The position numbers and the translations under genes were made by a program. Positions 36,600 to 49,117 of a DNA stretch of 64,000 nucleotides are shown in pieces. The stretch lies in NCBI GenBank assembly GCA_030737875.1, contig CM060912.1, positions 206,287,231 through 206,351,230 on the forward strand, written 5' to 3'. Within the stretch, counting starts at the first letter, position 1; every line of letters begins with the position of its first letter. The notes below the pieces were generated by a model. The model saw nothing but the letters and a program-made list of their open reading frames with translations, was not told the origin of the DNA and did not search any database. The DNA is from Allium sativum (Eukaryota > Streptophyta > Magnoliopsida > Asparagales > Amaryllidaceae).

Positions 36600-36967
36600 T
36601 AGTGATACTTTTGAGTCATCTAACTATCTTTGGCCTTCAAGGTTATCTCATCCATGTTTAGTCCCACTTTATATTTGTCACATAGCAAGTTTTTCTTTTC
36701 CCTCGAATATTGAGCTAAACGAGCTTATCCATAAGTCAAAAGTTCAACCTTTTAAAAATTTAAAGTTTCTATACACATAGGAAAGCCTAGATAGGTTGCT
36801 CTTAGATTACTCAACGAAGAAAGGAGATAATAGGACAAGGAAAGGAGATGGGTTGAGGGGATATATCAAAAATAAACTTTTTTTTTCAAAATCTATTTTT
36901 CCTTAGAAAAATACTTTATTTTAAAACTACTTTTAGGGATCCTGCAACCTAAGGCTCTGATACCAAA
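36600..36967 (-). other. Leader side of gypsy I with primer-binding site
   Basis: The remaining gypsy I interior next to its 5' LTR. On the - strand the first bases after the LTR are TT and then TGGTATCAGAGCC (complement of 36953-36965), the standard initiator-Met tRNA primer site. No coding sequence is recognised. Confidence 0.7.
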
Positions 36968-38309
36968 TGAAACACCCCATACCCCTAAGTATTCCCAACC
37001 AAGGTCATATTAAAAAATGTGGAGAGTTGTAGGTACAAAGAATTAAATCAAAGAGACTAAGATTCACATGACATAAAATAAGAATAACGAAAAACTTTTA
37101 TTTTATAAATAAACTCACCATTTCAAAATGCTAATTTTTGTATAATGCATTATAGAATTTATGCCTTTCTTAATCTCAATTTAAATTAGAGTATAGAATA
37201 AAATTCCTTCTCAAGTACAACTTAGAACGGTAATAAAGTAAAGTAACAAAAAAGAGAAATTTGATAGAAAACAACCAGAATCTTATATCTTGGACACCGC
37301 TCTTTCCAAGCTGCCAACACTACCATGTGAGCCTATTGGGGAAGAAAAAGGAAGAAAGAGGAGTGGGTTAGACATAAATTTTGATAAGCTGTTATGATTA
37401 CTAGAACGATTGATAAGCAAAGGAAACATATAAAACAGAAGTTCTAGCGTTAGATAGAGTAAGTGTCTGTGCACACCTAAAGTGAACATATACGATGACA
37501 TAAAAGGTTACAGATAGGGTTAACTTTTCTCGTTCCATAGAAATTTGACTGTTTGCGCTTCTACTAATTCAGAACAAAATATAATTAGGAAGATTTTCCT
37601 AATTATACACATCGATCGGCCACTGAACCACAGAGTGATAATCTATACCCACTATGGGTCTTGGGTTTATCAAGCCCTAACCCATCAGCAAAAAGACATA
37701 GCCTTACCACAAGCTTCACATCATCTTATTTTCCCTAGTAGGGCCAATGCACGCACAATGAACCGTAGGAACGCACCGTACCTCAGTCTATTTGGACCAT
37801 CTTACTACCATCCATAGCATGGTACGTGCCCTCGCCTTCTATATGTGACTGCGTGTGATAAAAAGGGTATGATATATGGTATGGATCCATAACAAACAAT
37901 TGTTACTTGACCCAAATCCCCATTGATTTGCCCCCCCCCCCATAGATTAACCATAGAATTTTTAGTTTTAGGCTCGTTACTTAACCCTTTTAATTCAATA
38001 TGTTCATATTAAAGCCTAGCGCCTAATTTTGAGGCCACCATAGATTTTTTGGCTTGTAACTTCATTCTTTTAAGTCAATATGATCATATTAAATCCTAAC
38101 GCCTAATTTTAAGGTCACCATAGATTTTTAGTTTTAGGCTTGTAACTTAACCCTTTTAAGTCAATATGTTCATATTAAAGTTAATGCCTAATTTTAAGGT
38201 CATCATAGATTTTTAGTTTTACGTGCGTTTCTTTTAGACTTACGAAGTCAATGTTTTATAAACTATAACTCCAAATATATTAAAATTATATATCAAATTG
38301 ATCGTATCC

Positions 38310-39534
38310 TTAAGGATAGCATGAACGATGCAAACCTAAGAAAGAGGGTGGTGTTGGATTGCATAACCTTAAGGATATGAAGCAAGCCTAAACACTTAAA
38401 CTAGCTTGGAAGATTATCTTATCCAATGACCTATGGGCCATATGGATGCGTAAGTGCTATATTAAAGAGAATTTCTGGACGATGGCTGTTGACAACAATG
38501 CATCATCAACATGGAAGGACATTCTTAAGGTTAGAGATACTCTATCCTATAACTGTAGTAGGGGAATTTCAGATGGTAAAGACACTAATTTTGGCATGAT
38601 CCATGGACCAATGGTAGACCCATCATTGATTATGTTGGTTGGGATATGTACTTTGATTATGGATGCCCAAATACTACTGTTTCTCAAATAATTATCAATG
38701 GCTCTTGGAACCTAAATGATTTACCTCTTAATGAAAATTAGAAAAAATATATTAAGTTTACACCCATTTTGCACCCATTTATCATGGTAGACATGGAAAT
38801 ATATGGACATTGAAACATGACAGAGATTTTACACTTCGAACAACATACAATTGTGTTAGACAGCATGAGACTATAGTTGACTGGTCTAATGTAGTTTGGA
38901 GCAAATGCAACATTCCAAAAAAGGCTTTCACTACCTACTAATGATCGTCTCAATAATTAGGGTATCATGAATTCGATAACATGTAACCTATGTAATAACT
39001 GTGATGATTCTCACAAACATCTATTTTTCAAATGTGAATTCTGTAATCAAATAACCCATTATTTCTTTCGAAGGTTCATCAGTAATGACTTGCAACAATT
39101 TGTGAATTATTTGGCTATTAAGTGGAACTCCAAAGATATTGAAGCCAAGGTAGATAGCGTCACTTTCACATCTGTAGTTTGATGGATATGGAAGGAGAGG
39201 AACAAAAGAAGAAATCAACCATTTAACTTTGAACGATTTGGGTATAAAGCTTAAATCAATTCGTAAGAGTGGTGTTACCTCCAACCAGGCAGATAATGAA
39301 GCTCGTATTGCAAGTCCTGCAAAGTCGTCTTCTCGAAGCCAAAGTACTGTATTGATCCACCAGCATGACTAGGGAAGATAGCTTTATTTTTGGGAATTTT
39401 TAGTTTGAAGTGATTGTAACAGTGTGTCAGTTATTGAACTGGTTCAATTTACCAGTTATGTTGAATCGAATTGCAATTTTGGGCTTTATTGCCTTAATAA
39501 AAGCCTTATACCCATTTCCAAAAAAAAAAAAAAT
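38310..39534 (+). mobile_element. 5'-truncated LINE with 12-bp target duplication
   Basis: Inserted in the gypsy I LTR, flanked by perfect 12-bp repeats TTGATCGTATCC (38298-38309 and 39535-39546), and ending in a poly(A) run at about 39520-39533. Its coding content is the C-terminal end of a plant L1 ORF2. The truncated 5' end, A-tail and variable-length duplication are typical of target-primed reverse transcription. Confidence 0.88.
38340..39255 (+). pseudogene. LINE ORF2 C-terminal fragment (post-RT and zf-RVT), broken
   Basis: The reading begins with GGVGLHNLKDMKQA and LKLAWKIILSN, the conserved stretch after the reverse-transcriptase domain in plant L1 elements. Then come DLWAIWMRKCYIKENFW and a variable part. 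The zf-RVT-like segment includes WSKCNIPKKAF, CNLCNNCDDSHKHLFFKCEF and, after a stop, WIWKERNKRR. Stops and frame changes occur near 38391, 38690, 38940 and 39181. Endonuclease and catalytic RT are absent because of 5' truncation. Confidence 0.78.
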
Positions 39535-39855
39535 TTGATCGTATCCAAAAGATTTTCGCAATAGTTATAAATATGACATCAAATTTATCTCACACTAAAA
39601 ATTAATTCTTATTTATAGTTTTATTTTGCACATTACTTCTCAAATTCACATGCATGCATTAACATTTTAATTTTATACTCTTTATCAGCTTTTAATGTTA
39701 TGTCTATAACGTATTTATTTATTTATTTCTTTATAACGTTATTGTAACCCTTCCATTAATTTTATTTATCAACTTATAACATTATATTTTCATAAAATTA
39801 ACTTTTAAATGTTCAGATTTGTTAATTAATTAATTTTAAATTATGGGCTGTTGCA

Positions 39856-41133
39856 TTGAATTTGAATAAAAGATATGAAATAATATTATGATGGAAATCA
39901 AGTTAATGTTGGAGGTAAGCATCAATGATATCATCAAAGTTATAGAAATCATTATTAATGTAATGGCTCGATTGACCTAAAGATCAATAAGTAATAAGAT
40001 TTTATGCACCAATCATTAACTTGATTGAATTGAAATCCAAAAGATTCGTATATTGAAATGGTGTATTGATAAAATATTCTATTAGAAGCAGTCAACAAAA
40101 TAAATAAACAAAAAATCAATGAAAGCAAAGAAAAATAACGTTTTATGCTTATTTAAATCTCTAGAAGAGATTTTTTTTTTGAAGTTGAGAAAACCTTGCA
40201 TTGAATTTAAAATCTGCAGAAGAGATAAAAGGATTTATTTCCATGATAGTTTACTCTTTGTATTATTATTACATGTTGCTAGCATGAATTAGTAAAAACG
40301 TTGAATTAGTTTAATTTATTTATTTATTTTATTTTTTGCTATGTAGTAAATACTATGGAAAATTAGTTTTTTTTTTGTATTTAGCATTGATTAGATTAAA
40401 CAAATATAATGACACACTTGATATTTATTTTGTTTTCATCCAAATCAAGGAGAATTTACTTGAAAAAAATTAGTTATTCATATTTGCCATCTTTTGAATC
40501 AAGATGAAAAGTGGAACCATAAGTGAATTAGTTGATATTTTTTTACATTCTTATACAAAAAAGGAGTATTTTCTTTTTCTCTTATAGTACAAATTTTCTT
40601 TTTCCCAATTTCAAATATATATATACTGGATTTGGCTCTTCTCAGCATGTGCATTCTTTGTTACGTTATATAATTTTCTCAACTTGAGCATTTTCTGGCT
40701 ACAATCTTGAAACATTCTATTCCAAAAGTCCTATTTCGTTATTGTTTGATATTTTCTCATAGGAATTTTTGTTTTTAATACCCATACATTATGTCAAAAA
40801 TATTATTATGTCACTGCCATGCATAAATTTATCAAAGTTATTGCAAATTAAAGCATTAAACATTATAAGAATGTTAGTATTTTTTTAATATTTGGAAATG
40901 ATAATACATCTCTAAAAGAGATTTGTTTACCTATTTGGTAATTTTATTAAACCCAATAAATGCATAGAAATTTTATTTTAAAAATTACGATTTAGTTTCA
41001 ATTTGATTTTAAAAGTTTGAGAGCAATGCGATGTATATCATATATTTCATTATAGTTATATCAAACCTATTGAATAAGAAACAAATCATATTATCTATAG
41101 AATACATTACTCTATGTCCAAGTGTCTAGTTAT
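39856..41133 (+). other. Internal part of the outer copia-type element, noncoding
   Basis: Sequence between gypsy I and gypsy III. It contains TCTAGAAGAGAT and TCTAAAAGAGAT-type boxes resembling those at 46185-46380 and the TCTCTTCGGGAGA region of the other copia element (near 13820 on the opposite strand). I see no coding frame. This is inferred to be a disrupted noncoding interior. Confidence 0.4.
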
Positions 41134-42142
41134 TGTTGATGTGGGAAAATGGTTGCACCACACGTCAACACCCGATTTCCAAATAATCCAAAGCAAGAAA
41201 GTAAATAACACCAGAGATTTATAGTGGTTTGGCAAGTGTGACTACATCCACTTTGATGTAACTTCGTATATTTATGGTTACAAATGCAGTCCTTTTGATT
41301 ACAATGTAACTGTTAACAATAGCAAAGTCCTTGCTCATAGTTGACAAATTCTTTCCAATCCAAATATCCAAGAATGAAGCTTTATCCATGAAGCTTCTAT
41401 GTCCAAAAGTATGCAAATTACAAACCAAATGTCCACAAGTATGTTCCAATGTCCAAGAGAGTTCAAAAATCCAATTCAAATGTCAAATGTAAGTTGACAA
41501 GTTCAAAGGGGTTTCCAAGGAGGAAGAAGTCGTGAAGGAAGCCATTAAAATGCTCCAAGTCACTAAATCTCGAGTGCATAAAAGAAGATACTGAAACCAT
41601 TCCACAAGAGGGCTATTTATAGATGTAGTGGGTTGTAGGCCAAAGCCCACAGAAATCATTACTTGGGATCGATAACCAACCCTGGGTACTCAGAAAAATT
41701 CTTGCTTCTCTTCGAAGCTCCTTGATTCCAAAGCCAAACTTTACTTCGTATCATGGGATACGAAATTGCCATATCTGATCCCGAGAGTTACTCTCCTATA
41801 CGCAGATTATGAGGAAAAGAAGTGTCACCACCGATCCCCAAGACTTAGAGAAATTCGAGCCATCATGAATCCATTTGGGGGATACAAAATTAGGGCTTCG
41901 ACCCATGTGTTTCGCAAATACCGATCAGAAGAACCTATTATTTTCCACCCCTTCTTGGGTTATACCGATCCCTGACGTGTTTCGGGGATATGCCATGACC
42001 CCGAAACACTTTCCAAATTTCCGCGAGTTTTTGAAAACTTCGCGACTACAGCCAAATCGCTCCGAGTTTCTTCCAATCCGTACTCAAGTCCTAAGCACTC
42101 CAATTTCGAAGCGTTGTTGCCTTGTAAAAAGGCGGGTCAACA
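41134..42142 (-). repeat. LTR (3') of gypsy III
   Basis: A 1,009-bp LTR paired with 45061-46101. Shared blocks include AACACYAGAGATTTATAGTGG, GTAACTTCGTATATTTAT and GGCTATTTATAG. The purine-tract side is at 42143 onward. Confidence 0.85.
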
Positions 42143-42752
42143 GTCCCCCCCCCCCAAATCTATGGAAGATGTATTATGTATAATCTAGTAATCCGAAAAT
42201 CCAGAAGTCGTAATCCGAGGGATGTCCGAAGGGAAATCCAATAAGTAATAACTAGAAATTCGGAAATCCACGATCACACCAGATCATATTAATAGAAAAC
42301 CAGAATTTGAAGGCCAAAGAAATCCAATGACCTTTCTGGATTGAATTATAAGAGATAACCAAATCCAAAATATCCAAAAACCCAAAGATATTCAAAATTT
42401 GTAATATTCAGAGCTGGTATACTCCATACCTGCAAAAAACTAAATGAATTGTTCTGCTAAGTCCTGACAAAACAACCCAAAACCAATCGAGCATGGTCTA
42501 TACTTGAGACATGACCGAGCGGCCTTGCCAAATCCTAACAAGGCAACCCGACTTTTCCCAAGAAAAGTCCTTACTTAGAGGCCAATTTATTTTTATACTT
42601 AATGAGCATAGACCTTACTCACCAAGTCCTTAAATTATGAAATTCCAGTTATCCATTTCATACTTCACAAGCATAGACCATACGAGCAATGTAATTTTTA
42701 TCAAAGTTTAAAAAAGTTTCAAGTTTTTAATAAAGCCAAAAGAAAACCTAAC

Positions 42753-43069
42753 GGGGTTTATTATCGGGTACAGAGAACACCTAAGGGTTAATTCCTAACC
42801 CTGTACGTGGGTGGGCTGACTTAGCCCATTTCGATTTCAAGTTTATTAAATCATGTTAAGTATGAAGGGGATGGTTTATTGTCGGGTACAGAGCATGCCT
42901 AGGGATTAAGCCCTAGTCCTGTATATAGGTAGGCCGACTTAATCATCCTAAACCAAAAAACCAAAAAAAAAATATTAACTACGGGATGGATGGTTTATAG
43001 TCAAGTACAGAGCATGCCTAGGGATTAAGTCCTAATTCCATACATGGGTATTTCGACTTAACCATCCTA
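42753..43069 (-). repeat. Three tandem copies of about 115 bp inside gypsy III
   Basis: Units begin near 42753, 42867 and 42982. Each has GGTTTATTRTCGGGTACAGAG, CCTAGGGATTAA, GTCCTRTA, GGTAGGCCGACTTA and ATCCTAA in order, with substitutions between copies. They lie between the gag remnant and the 3' LTR, where pol would be in an autonomous element. Confidence 0.75.
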
Positions 43070-43319
43070 ACCCAGAAAACCAAAGAGACAATATTCAGAA
43101 GGCTGAAGCCTAAAATCCAAAATCCTAGTAACCTAGTAACCAAAATACAGAAGCCAGAAGACTTGAATGCCAAAATACCAGAATGCTAAAACCTAAGTGC
43201 TAGAAAACCAAAAACCAAAAACCAAAGTGCAAAAATCGAAGAACCAAAGAGCCAAAAAGGAAAAAACCAAAAACTGAAACCCTAACACCACAAATCCAGA
43301 GTGTCTGGCGAAATCCACA

Positions 43320-44780
43320 TTAGTCGAAGATCAATCCACCCAGGCCACATCCCGGCCCATTCCTATCTCGAGCCGAAGTAGGCATCTGTGCCTGTTCCGG
43401 TATCATAGTCTGATTTCTAACATACCTTGCCAGCTCTCCACGTCTGACACGTTCCTCAATCATTCTCCCAAAGATGCCTGCAATCGTTTGTATTATGGCC
43501 ATCAAGCTCATGAAACATGCTATGTTTACCAGAATTCCTTTCCCTTTGAGATGGATCCCTCAAGGGAGGCTTTATGAATGGAGAAACCGGATGAACTTCC
43601 AAATAAATCTCCTTCAGGGAATGAGTAAGCTTTGTGTATGAAGGGAATATGGGTTCCCTCTATTGCATATTCCGATCACTCCGAGATGGGAATTTCCCTT
43701 TTGCCTATATCATTGCTTGATTCGTACGATCCTTCGCCCTTGACCGTATTAACCTTAATATATTCCTTATCCATCTTAGCATCCTCTTTGGACATAAATA
43801 AATCTTCTTCAAAGTAAAACTTTCTAAGGTCCATTGGCGGATCCCGTTGAAGCGAGATCTTGAAATCCATCTTATCCAAAACTCCAGAAACAGCAGCCAT
43901 CAATACCATGGAAGGATCTGGTCGATCAACCAAATCCACTGCTGCATTAAACCTTTCCAAGAATTTCCACAAAGTTTGACCATACTTTTTCTTGACCACC
44001 GTTAAAATTATTTCACATTCTTAGGTCGAGAAATGTAGATCCTGAACCGTTCAATGAATTTTTTAACCAAAATATTCTAATTACCAATACGGTCCAATTC
44101 CAACTGCTGAAACCACACAGAAGCAATATTCATGAGGAAAAGTGGAAACAATTTTTCCATAACTTTATCTTACACCACTAACACTTCCAAGATGCGCATA
44201 TAATGCATCAAATGAACCTTAGGATCCTTCCTGCCACCATAGGCATCCAAGACCGGTAATTTGAAGTCCTGTGGATTATGAGAATTCCTGATATCCTAAG
44301 TGAATGGGTTACAATTAACACAATCCAAATCCGAGTGAGATGCTTTGCCTCGAGTAAATTGTTGAATCACGTTTGTAATTCGATTACCATTTCCAAACAA
44401 CTGACTAAAATCTTCTAAGCCCGATCTAGTGCCCTTGGTGCCTAATCCAACCTGAGCCATCTGCTGATTTCCAACTTGAACATCCACTTCAACCAAAACC
44501 TAAGGAGCTATCGCGGGTGTAAACCTAACTTCCAAAGCCGTAGGAGTTCCTCCAGTATCTTTACCCTTGCGCACCGGAGCTTGAGTAGCCGTTCTAACTC
44601 CAGATCTCATAGCCTGACCAACAAAAACTTCACAAACCACACTTCCATAAGGATTTGGGGAGATGCCCCCGAGCCGAGTCGGATTGACCTAGGGATGATT
44701 TGGGGGAATTTCCCCAAGTCCTGTAAACCTTGAGCGCCTTACACACTCGTTCCAATCTAAGTTCCTTAACCTATCGGCCA
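43320..44780 (-). pseudogene. Gypsy-type gag remnant of gypsy III
   Basis: On the - strand, moving down from about 44780, the reading includes PQDFKLPVLDAYGG and MHYMRILEVLVV, then NIASVWFQQLELDRI and KKFIERFRIYI. This is the retrotransposon gag (PF03732-like) pattern around the conserved W. A longer open stretch (43999-43676) has LWKFLERFNAAVDLV and a SGVLDKMDFKISL segment, the usual second half of such gags. Several stops (near 44165, 44060 and 44022) break it. No zinc knuckle and no protease follow. A further short frame (43511-43320) is unassigned. Confidence 0.65.
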
Positions 44781-45060
44781 TCCAAATCTTTCCATCCTAG
44801 CCATAAAAGCATTCATGGCTTCATGCTATCTTCTGAAGTGTTCTTCTCGTCGTTCCAAAGGTGTATTCAAATCCTTAACCAATCCATCTATCTCTTCTCT
44901 AGTTAGATAGTTTGATGGGTTTCTAGCAGGGGAAACTTTCTAGCTTCCTTCAACTCGAGCTCCTTCTGAACGAGTTAAAGTAGCATCCTTCTCCCTTTTA
45001 ACCATTCCTAAATTTCTGAGCAATCCAAATTTGTTTTCTCCCCTACCTGTCATGCCAAAA

Positions 45061-46101
45061 TATTAACGTGGAAAATTGGTCGCTCCACACACCAATTCCT
45101 GATTTTTGAATAATCCAAACACAGAGTGCACAAGAAAGTAAATAACACTAGAGATTTATAGTGGTTCGGCAAGTGTGCCTACATCCACTTCCATGTAACT
45201 TCGTATATTTATATTGTATGGTTACAAATACAGTCCTTTTGATTACAGTATAAGTGTTAACCATAGTAAAGTCCTTGATCATAGCTGACAAATCCTCTCC
45301 AGTGTCCAAATATCCAAGAATGAAGCTTCTATGTCCTAAAGTATGCAAATAGCAAGACAAATGCCATCAAATATATTCCAATGTCCAAGATAGTCCAAGT
45401 ATCCAGTCCAAATGCCAAATGGGAGTTCACAATTCTGGAGAAGTTTTCGAGGAGGAAGAAGCCATGAAGAAAGCCAGTAAAATGCTCTAAGTCCCTAAAT
45501 CCTAAGTGCAAAAAAGAAGATCCCAAAACTAGTCCACAACATGGCTATTTATAGGTGCAGTGGGTTATGGGCTGAAACTCACGGTAATCATCGCTTGGGA
45601 TTGGTACTGAACACTTAGCCAAATTCTTTCTTCTCTTCGAATCTCCTTGATTATAAATCCAAATTTTACTTCATATCGTAGGATACAAAATTTCCATATC
45701 TGATCCTGAGAGTTACTTGCCTCTACACTGATCCTGGGGAGAAGAAGTGCCACCATCATCCCCAAGACTTAGAGAAATTCAAGCCATCCTGAAGCAATTT
45801 AGGGGATACGAAATATTAACATGAACGCAATATACGAAATTGGATCTTCGATCCCGTGAGTTTCGCAGATATCAATCCGGAGAACTTAGTGTTTTCCACC
45901 CCTTTGGGGTTATACTGATCCCCGACGTACTTTGAGCATACGCACCAATCTCGAAACACTTAGCCAAATTTATGAGTTTATGAAAAATTTGCGACTTCGA
46001 CCAAATCTCTTTGAGGTTTTTCTAGTTCATACTCAAGTCCTGAGCACTCCAATAGCCAGAATTCCAAAGCGTGACTGCCTATTAAAAAGGCAAGGTCAAC
46101 A
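45061..46101 (-). repeat. LTR (5') of gypsy III
   Basis: A 1,041-bp LTR. On the - strand it is followed by ATATTTTGGCATGACAGG, the primer-site position. That sequence is not the usual initiator-Met complement, so the primer is unclear. Confidence 0.85.
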
Positions 46102-46702
46102 GTTATATAATAAAGGTCATATTCCTAAGTATTATGTCAGAAGCAATATTATATGCATAATCATTTCTTGGAAAAAAAATCTTCAGATATTCTCCTGAAG
46201 AGATAGTTTATGTGTCATATAATACATTTCATGAAAGCTATAAATACCGGCTTGAAGAGAATGTATGTGCTGTAAATATAATTACATATTAAATTCTAAG
46301 TGTCCGAAAGCTACTCTTAATTTTTTTAATTATATCTTATTTAGTTGTTTATTGCACTCTCCAAAAGAGATGTGTAGAAATATCCATATGCAGTTATAAA
46401 TTATTCTAAGATAAGTTTCATAATTAACGTTCAAAAGAAATATTTGAAGTATAATGGAGGAATAAAGTTTAACAACATGAAGTTGTTTATGTATTTTATT
46501 TGAATTAAAAGTTCAATATAATTCCAAACTAGATGTTTGAACATTATCATGCAGTCTCAAAGAATTCACATCAACATTGATCAATCAATAGAAATTAATA
46601 GTTTGGATCCTTGTAATAGTTTGTTCTAAAAATCACCGACTCAAACAATAAAAAATATGCAAATTTAAAATATTTTTGTAATACGTGGACATATGTATAT
46701 AT

Positions 46703-46704
<2 letters not shown>

Positions 46705-46754
<50 letters not shown>
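46705..46754. repeat. (AT)n microsatellite
   Basis: An uninterrupted AT dinucleotide run of about 50 bases within the noncoding part of the outer copia-type element. Confidence 0.95.
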
Positions 46755-46757
<3 letters not shown>

Positions 46758-48399
46758 CGACTAACAACCTGAAATTTGTTATGAGCTTATATTATAGATT
46801 ATGCATAAATATTATTTAGTAATTCATGTGTGTATTCAGATGATCTATATAATTAGAAAATTTCTCCTTGTTACTAGATCAATGAAAGAGAATAAGTAAT
46901 ATAATATGAATGCATCTTATCAACTAATAAATGCATTTTCCTCCTACCATTGAATTACATATAATGTATTTACTAGTAGTAATGTGATAATGGATCAAAA
47001 ATGAAAACCCAAAGAGGGTTATTATTTAATCTGACAATATTTGTCAATATTTAGGGGGACGATAAAGAGAGATACAAGTTCATATTGATCATCGGTGTTA
47101 AATATTTATTAACATATACAATGATGCAAAATACTAAGTAACTTGAATAAAATATTAGTTATATCCCCAGTAGACTATCTATAATATAAATCTGAATCCC
47201 CGAAGGATCAAAGGTGTCAACCACTACTGGAATGTGGTATTGAAGTAAGTTCAAATTTTTTTTGGAGCAAGTCATGAATATGTCAAATAAAAGAGATGAG
47301 TGTTCTTGAAGAAACACTTAAGAATGTTTTGAAAGAGACTCATGACATGATTTTCAAATAACCCAAGAAGTGGTTTTGGTATATAAAACATGATAAAGAG
47401 ATCCCAATAAATAATATCAACAACTCACAGTAGATAATCACCGATGATAAATTTGTAAATAATCAAGCATTTATGTTAATTAATAGATTAAAAATCTTGA
47501 ATTAAGGGAGAACATTATTGATACACATGAATCATTTCCTAAATGAAAAAATATGGACCTGTAGTTTGCAAAATATAATTAGAAACATGCATATAAATTG
47601 GAAAAAGCACACTAAGAATACTGAAGCACCATACAGTGTCTACAACATGTTATGTGCCATAAACATTATACTTTTAGAGAAATTGATTAACGTAGTGAAA
47701 GTTTTTAAAACATTTAGATTACTCTTAAGGTATAAATGACGAAAGTATTCAAATTCCAAAAGAATATAAATAACTTTGATAATGATAAAGAAGGCAAATA
47801 ATAAGAAATGTAGAATACAACATTTGTTAAGTATTGTTGTGACGGAAATATGGATATAATTCATTATGAGTATATTACTTTCTACTTTTAAGAATCTTTG
47901 TAATGAAACTCTTAATATCCACTGAAGTGGTATTTGCGATATGCAAAACTTATTAAAATATACAAGTTTCTAAAGAATGTAAATAATATTTGTGGTTACA
48001 AAGAATGTCAAAGACATGGACGGTAGAAAACAACATTCTTTTAAGTATTGTCATAACGAAAATCTTGATATACTTCAAGATGAGTAGATTACTTCCTGGC
48101 TCGTAGTGTTGTAATGAAACTTATCTTATTCATCAAATGTGTATTGCAATATGCAAACCTGATTCGAGCAAAAATTGTAAGCACATGAAGGGTATTCATA
48201 AACAAATACTTATAGCATATAAATGACAAATAGAATGCATTTTAGATAAGAAAACATACTTGAAGCATGAAACTGCACATGAAGAATTTTAAGAAAAAGT
48301 TCGTTAAGAAGTATCTACAAGAATTCGTGTTGTCAAAAGATGAATACGAATTCAGAGGAAATTATTAAATCAGGGGGAGCATCTATATATATCATAATG

Positions 48400-48985
48400 A
48401 AGACTTTTTTACTTAACAAAGATTTTCCCACTGAGTTTTCTTAGTAAGTTTTTAATGAGGCATTATCTTGATTTAGAAGTATCAACCCAAAAAGTAACAT
48501 ATGAGAAGGTAAGTTATAATGTACTCTTTTTCCTTATTTAAGATTTTTCCTGCTAAGTTTTTCTTATTAAGGCTTTTAACGAGGTATTACATTGATCTAG
48601 AAATATCAAACTCTATTTTATATAGTATTGAAATATGTCATATTATTTTATACTCTTTTTTCCTTCACTATGATTTTTCCCTTAGGGTTTTTCTCAGTAG
48701 GGTTTTTAACGAGGCACTAACCTGACTCAGAAGTATCATACTTCATTAGATGAAATGAGATATTAAAATATGTCATTGTACTCTTTTTCCTTCACTAAGA
48801 TTTTTCCCATTGGGTTTTTCTTAGTAGGGTTTTAATGAGGCATTGTTTTAGTCTCGAAGTATCAAACTCTCAAAAGGAGTATCATTTAATATGATATATA
48901 ATCCAAAATGTGCGTTCTTTTCCTCCTTCAAGGTATTTCCCATTGGGTTTTCCTATATAATTTTGTTTAATAAGGCAACGGACAA
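48400..48985 (+). repeat. Noncoding repeats shared with the other copia element
   Basis: About five units of 110-130 bp, with TACTCTTTTTCCTTCACTA, GATTTTTCCCAYTGGGTTTT, TTAGTARGGTTTTAAYGAGGC and TCYAGAAGTATCA. They are the reverse complement of the units at 10688-11560, in keeping with the element lying on the + strand here. Confidence 0.75.
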
Positions 48986-49117
48986 TAGCGGTATCGATTG
49001 AATGGATACATGCAAGCAAGATAATAATAAGGGGACGAATCATCATATATGTTTCAAAATGGATAACTTCAAGTTAGCAGAGCATTCAAAATTTTGAAGA
49101 TGCATAATAAGGGGGAG

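Larger units (their letters stand above)
21131..39855 (-). mobile_element. Gypsy-type LTR retrotransposon (gypsy I), host of nested insertions
   Basis: Long direct repeats at 21131-22791 and 36968-39855 form the LTRs; the second contains a LINE. Both start TGAAAYACC and end GTTGCA on the + strand. Orientation is -, because TGGTATCAGAGCC, the initiator-Met tRNA primer site, sits next to the right LTR (complement of 36953-36965). Flanks TTAAA (21126-21130) and TTGAA (39856-39860) form a 4-of-5 target duplication. The internal region survives as 22792-26125 and 36600-36967, split by gypsy II. I could not recognise gag or pol, so the superfamily rests on LTR structure and length. A third related LTR lies at 63080-63917. 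Confidence 0.75.
36968..39855 (-). repeat. LTR (5') of gypsy I, split by a LINE
   Basis: Matches 21131-22791 in two parts, 36968-38309 and 39547-39855. The gap is exactly the LINE plus one copy of its target duplication. A C12 run at 37931-37942 is specific to this copy. Confidence 0.8.
41134..46101 (-). mobile_element. Gag-only LTR retrotransposon (gypsy III), non-autonomous
   Basis: LTRs at 41134-42142 and 45061-46101, flanked by a perfect 5-bp duplication GTTAT (41129-41133 and 46102-46106). The + strand LTR ends are TGTTGATGTGG and AGGTCAACA, an inverted TGTTGA/TCAACA pair. On the - strand a purine tract (complement of the C run at 42145-42155) precedes the 3' LTR at 42142. The 2.9-kb interior encodes only a broken gag-like region; no protease, reverse transcriptase or integrase is found. 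It must have depended on enzymes from another element. Confidence 0.87.
46107..49117 (+). other. 3' noncoding part of the outer copia-type element
   Basis: This region is colinear, in reverse orientation, with 10440-13900 of the other copia element. Shared blocks include TCTCCTGAAGAGAT (46188), GAAAACCCAAAGAGGG, ACAATATTTGTCAAYATT and GGGGGACGATAAAG (47052). It ends with a purine tract, ATAAGGGGGAG, just before the LTR. No open frame resembles gag or pol. Confidence 0.65.

Noticed and set aside
36490..36604. Gypsy II end placed at 36490 with target duplication TAGCG
   Set aside because: Comparison with the 5' LTR shows a tandem copy of the LTR end follows, so the true end is 36599. Neither choice matches the left flank CAATG well.
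43632..43817. + strand frame in gypsy III
   Set aside because: Opposite-strand shadow of the gag remnant.
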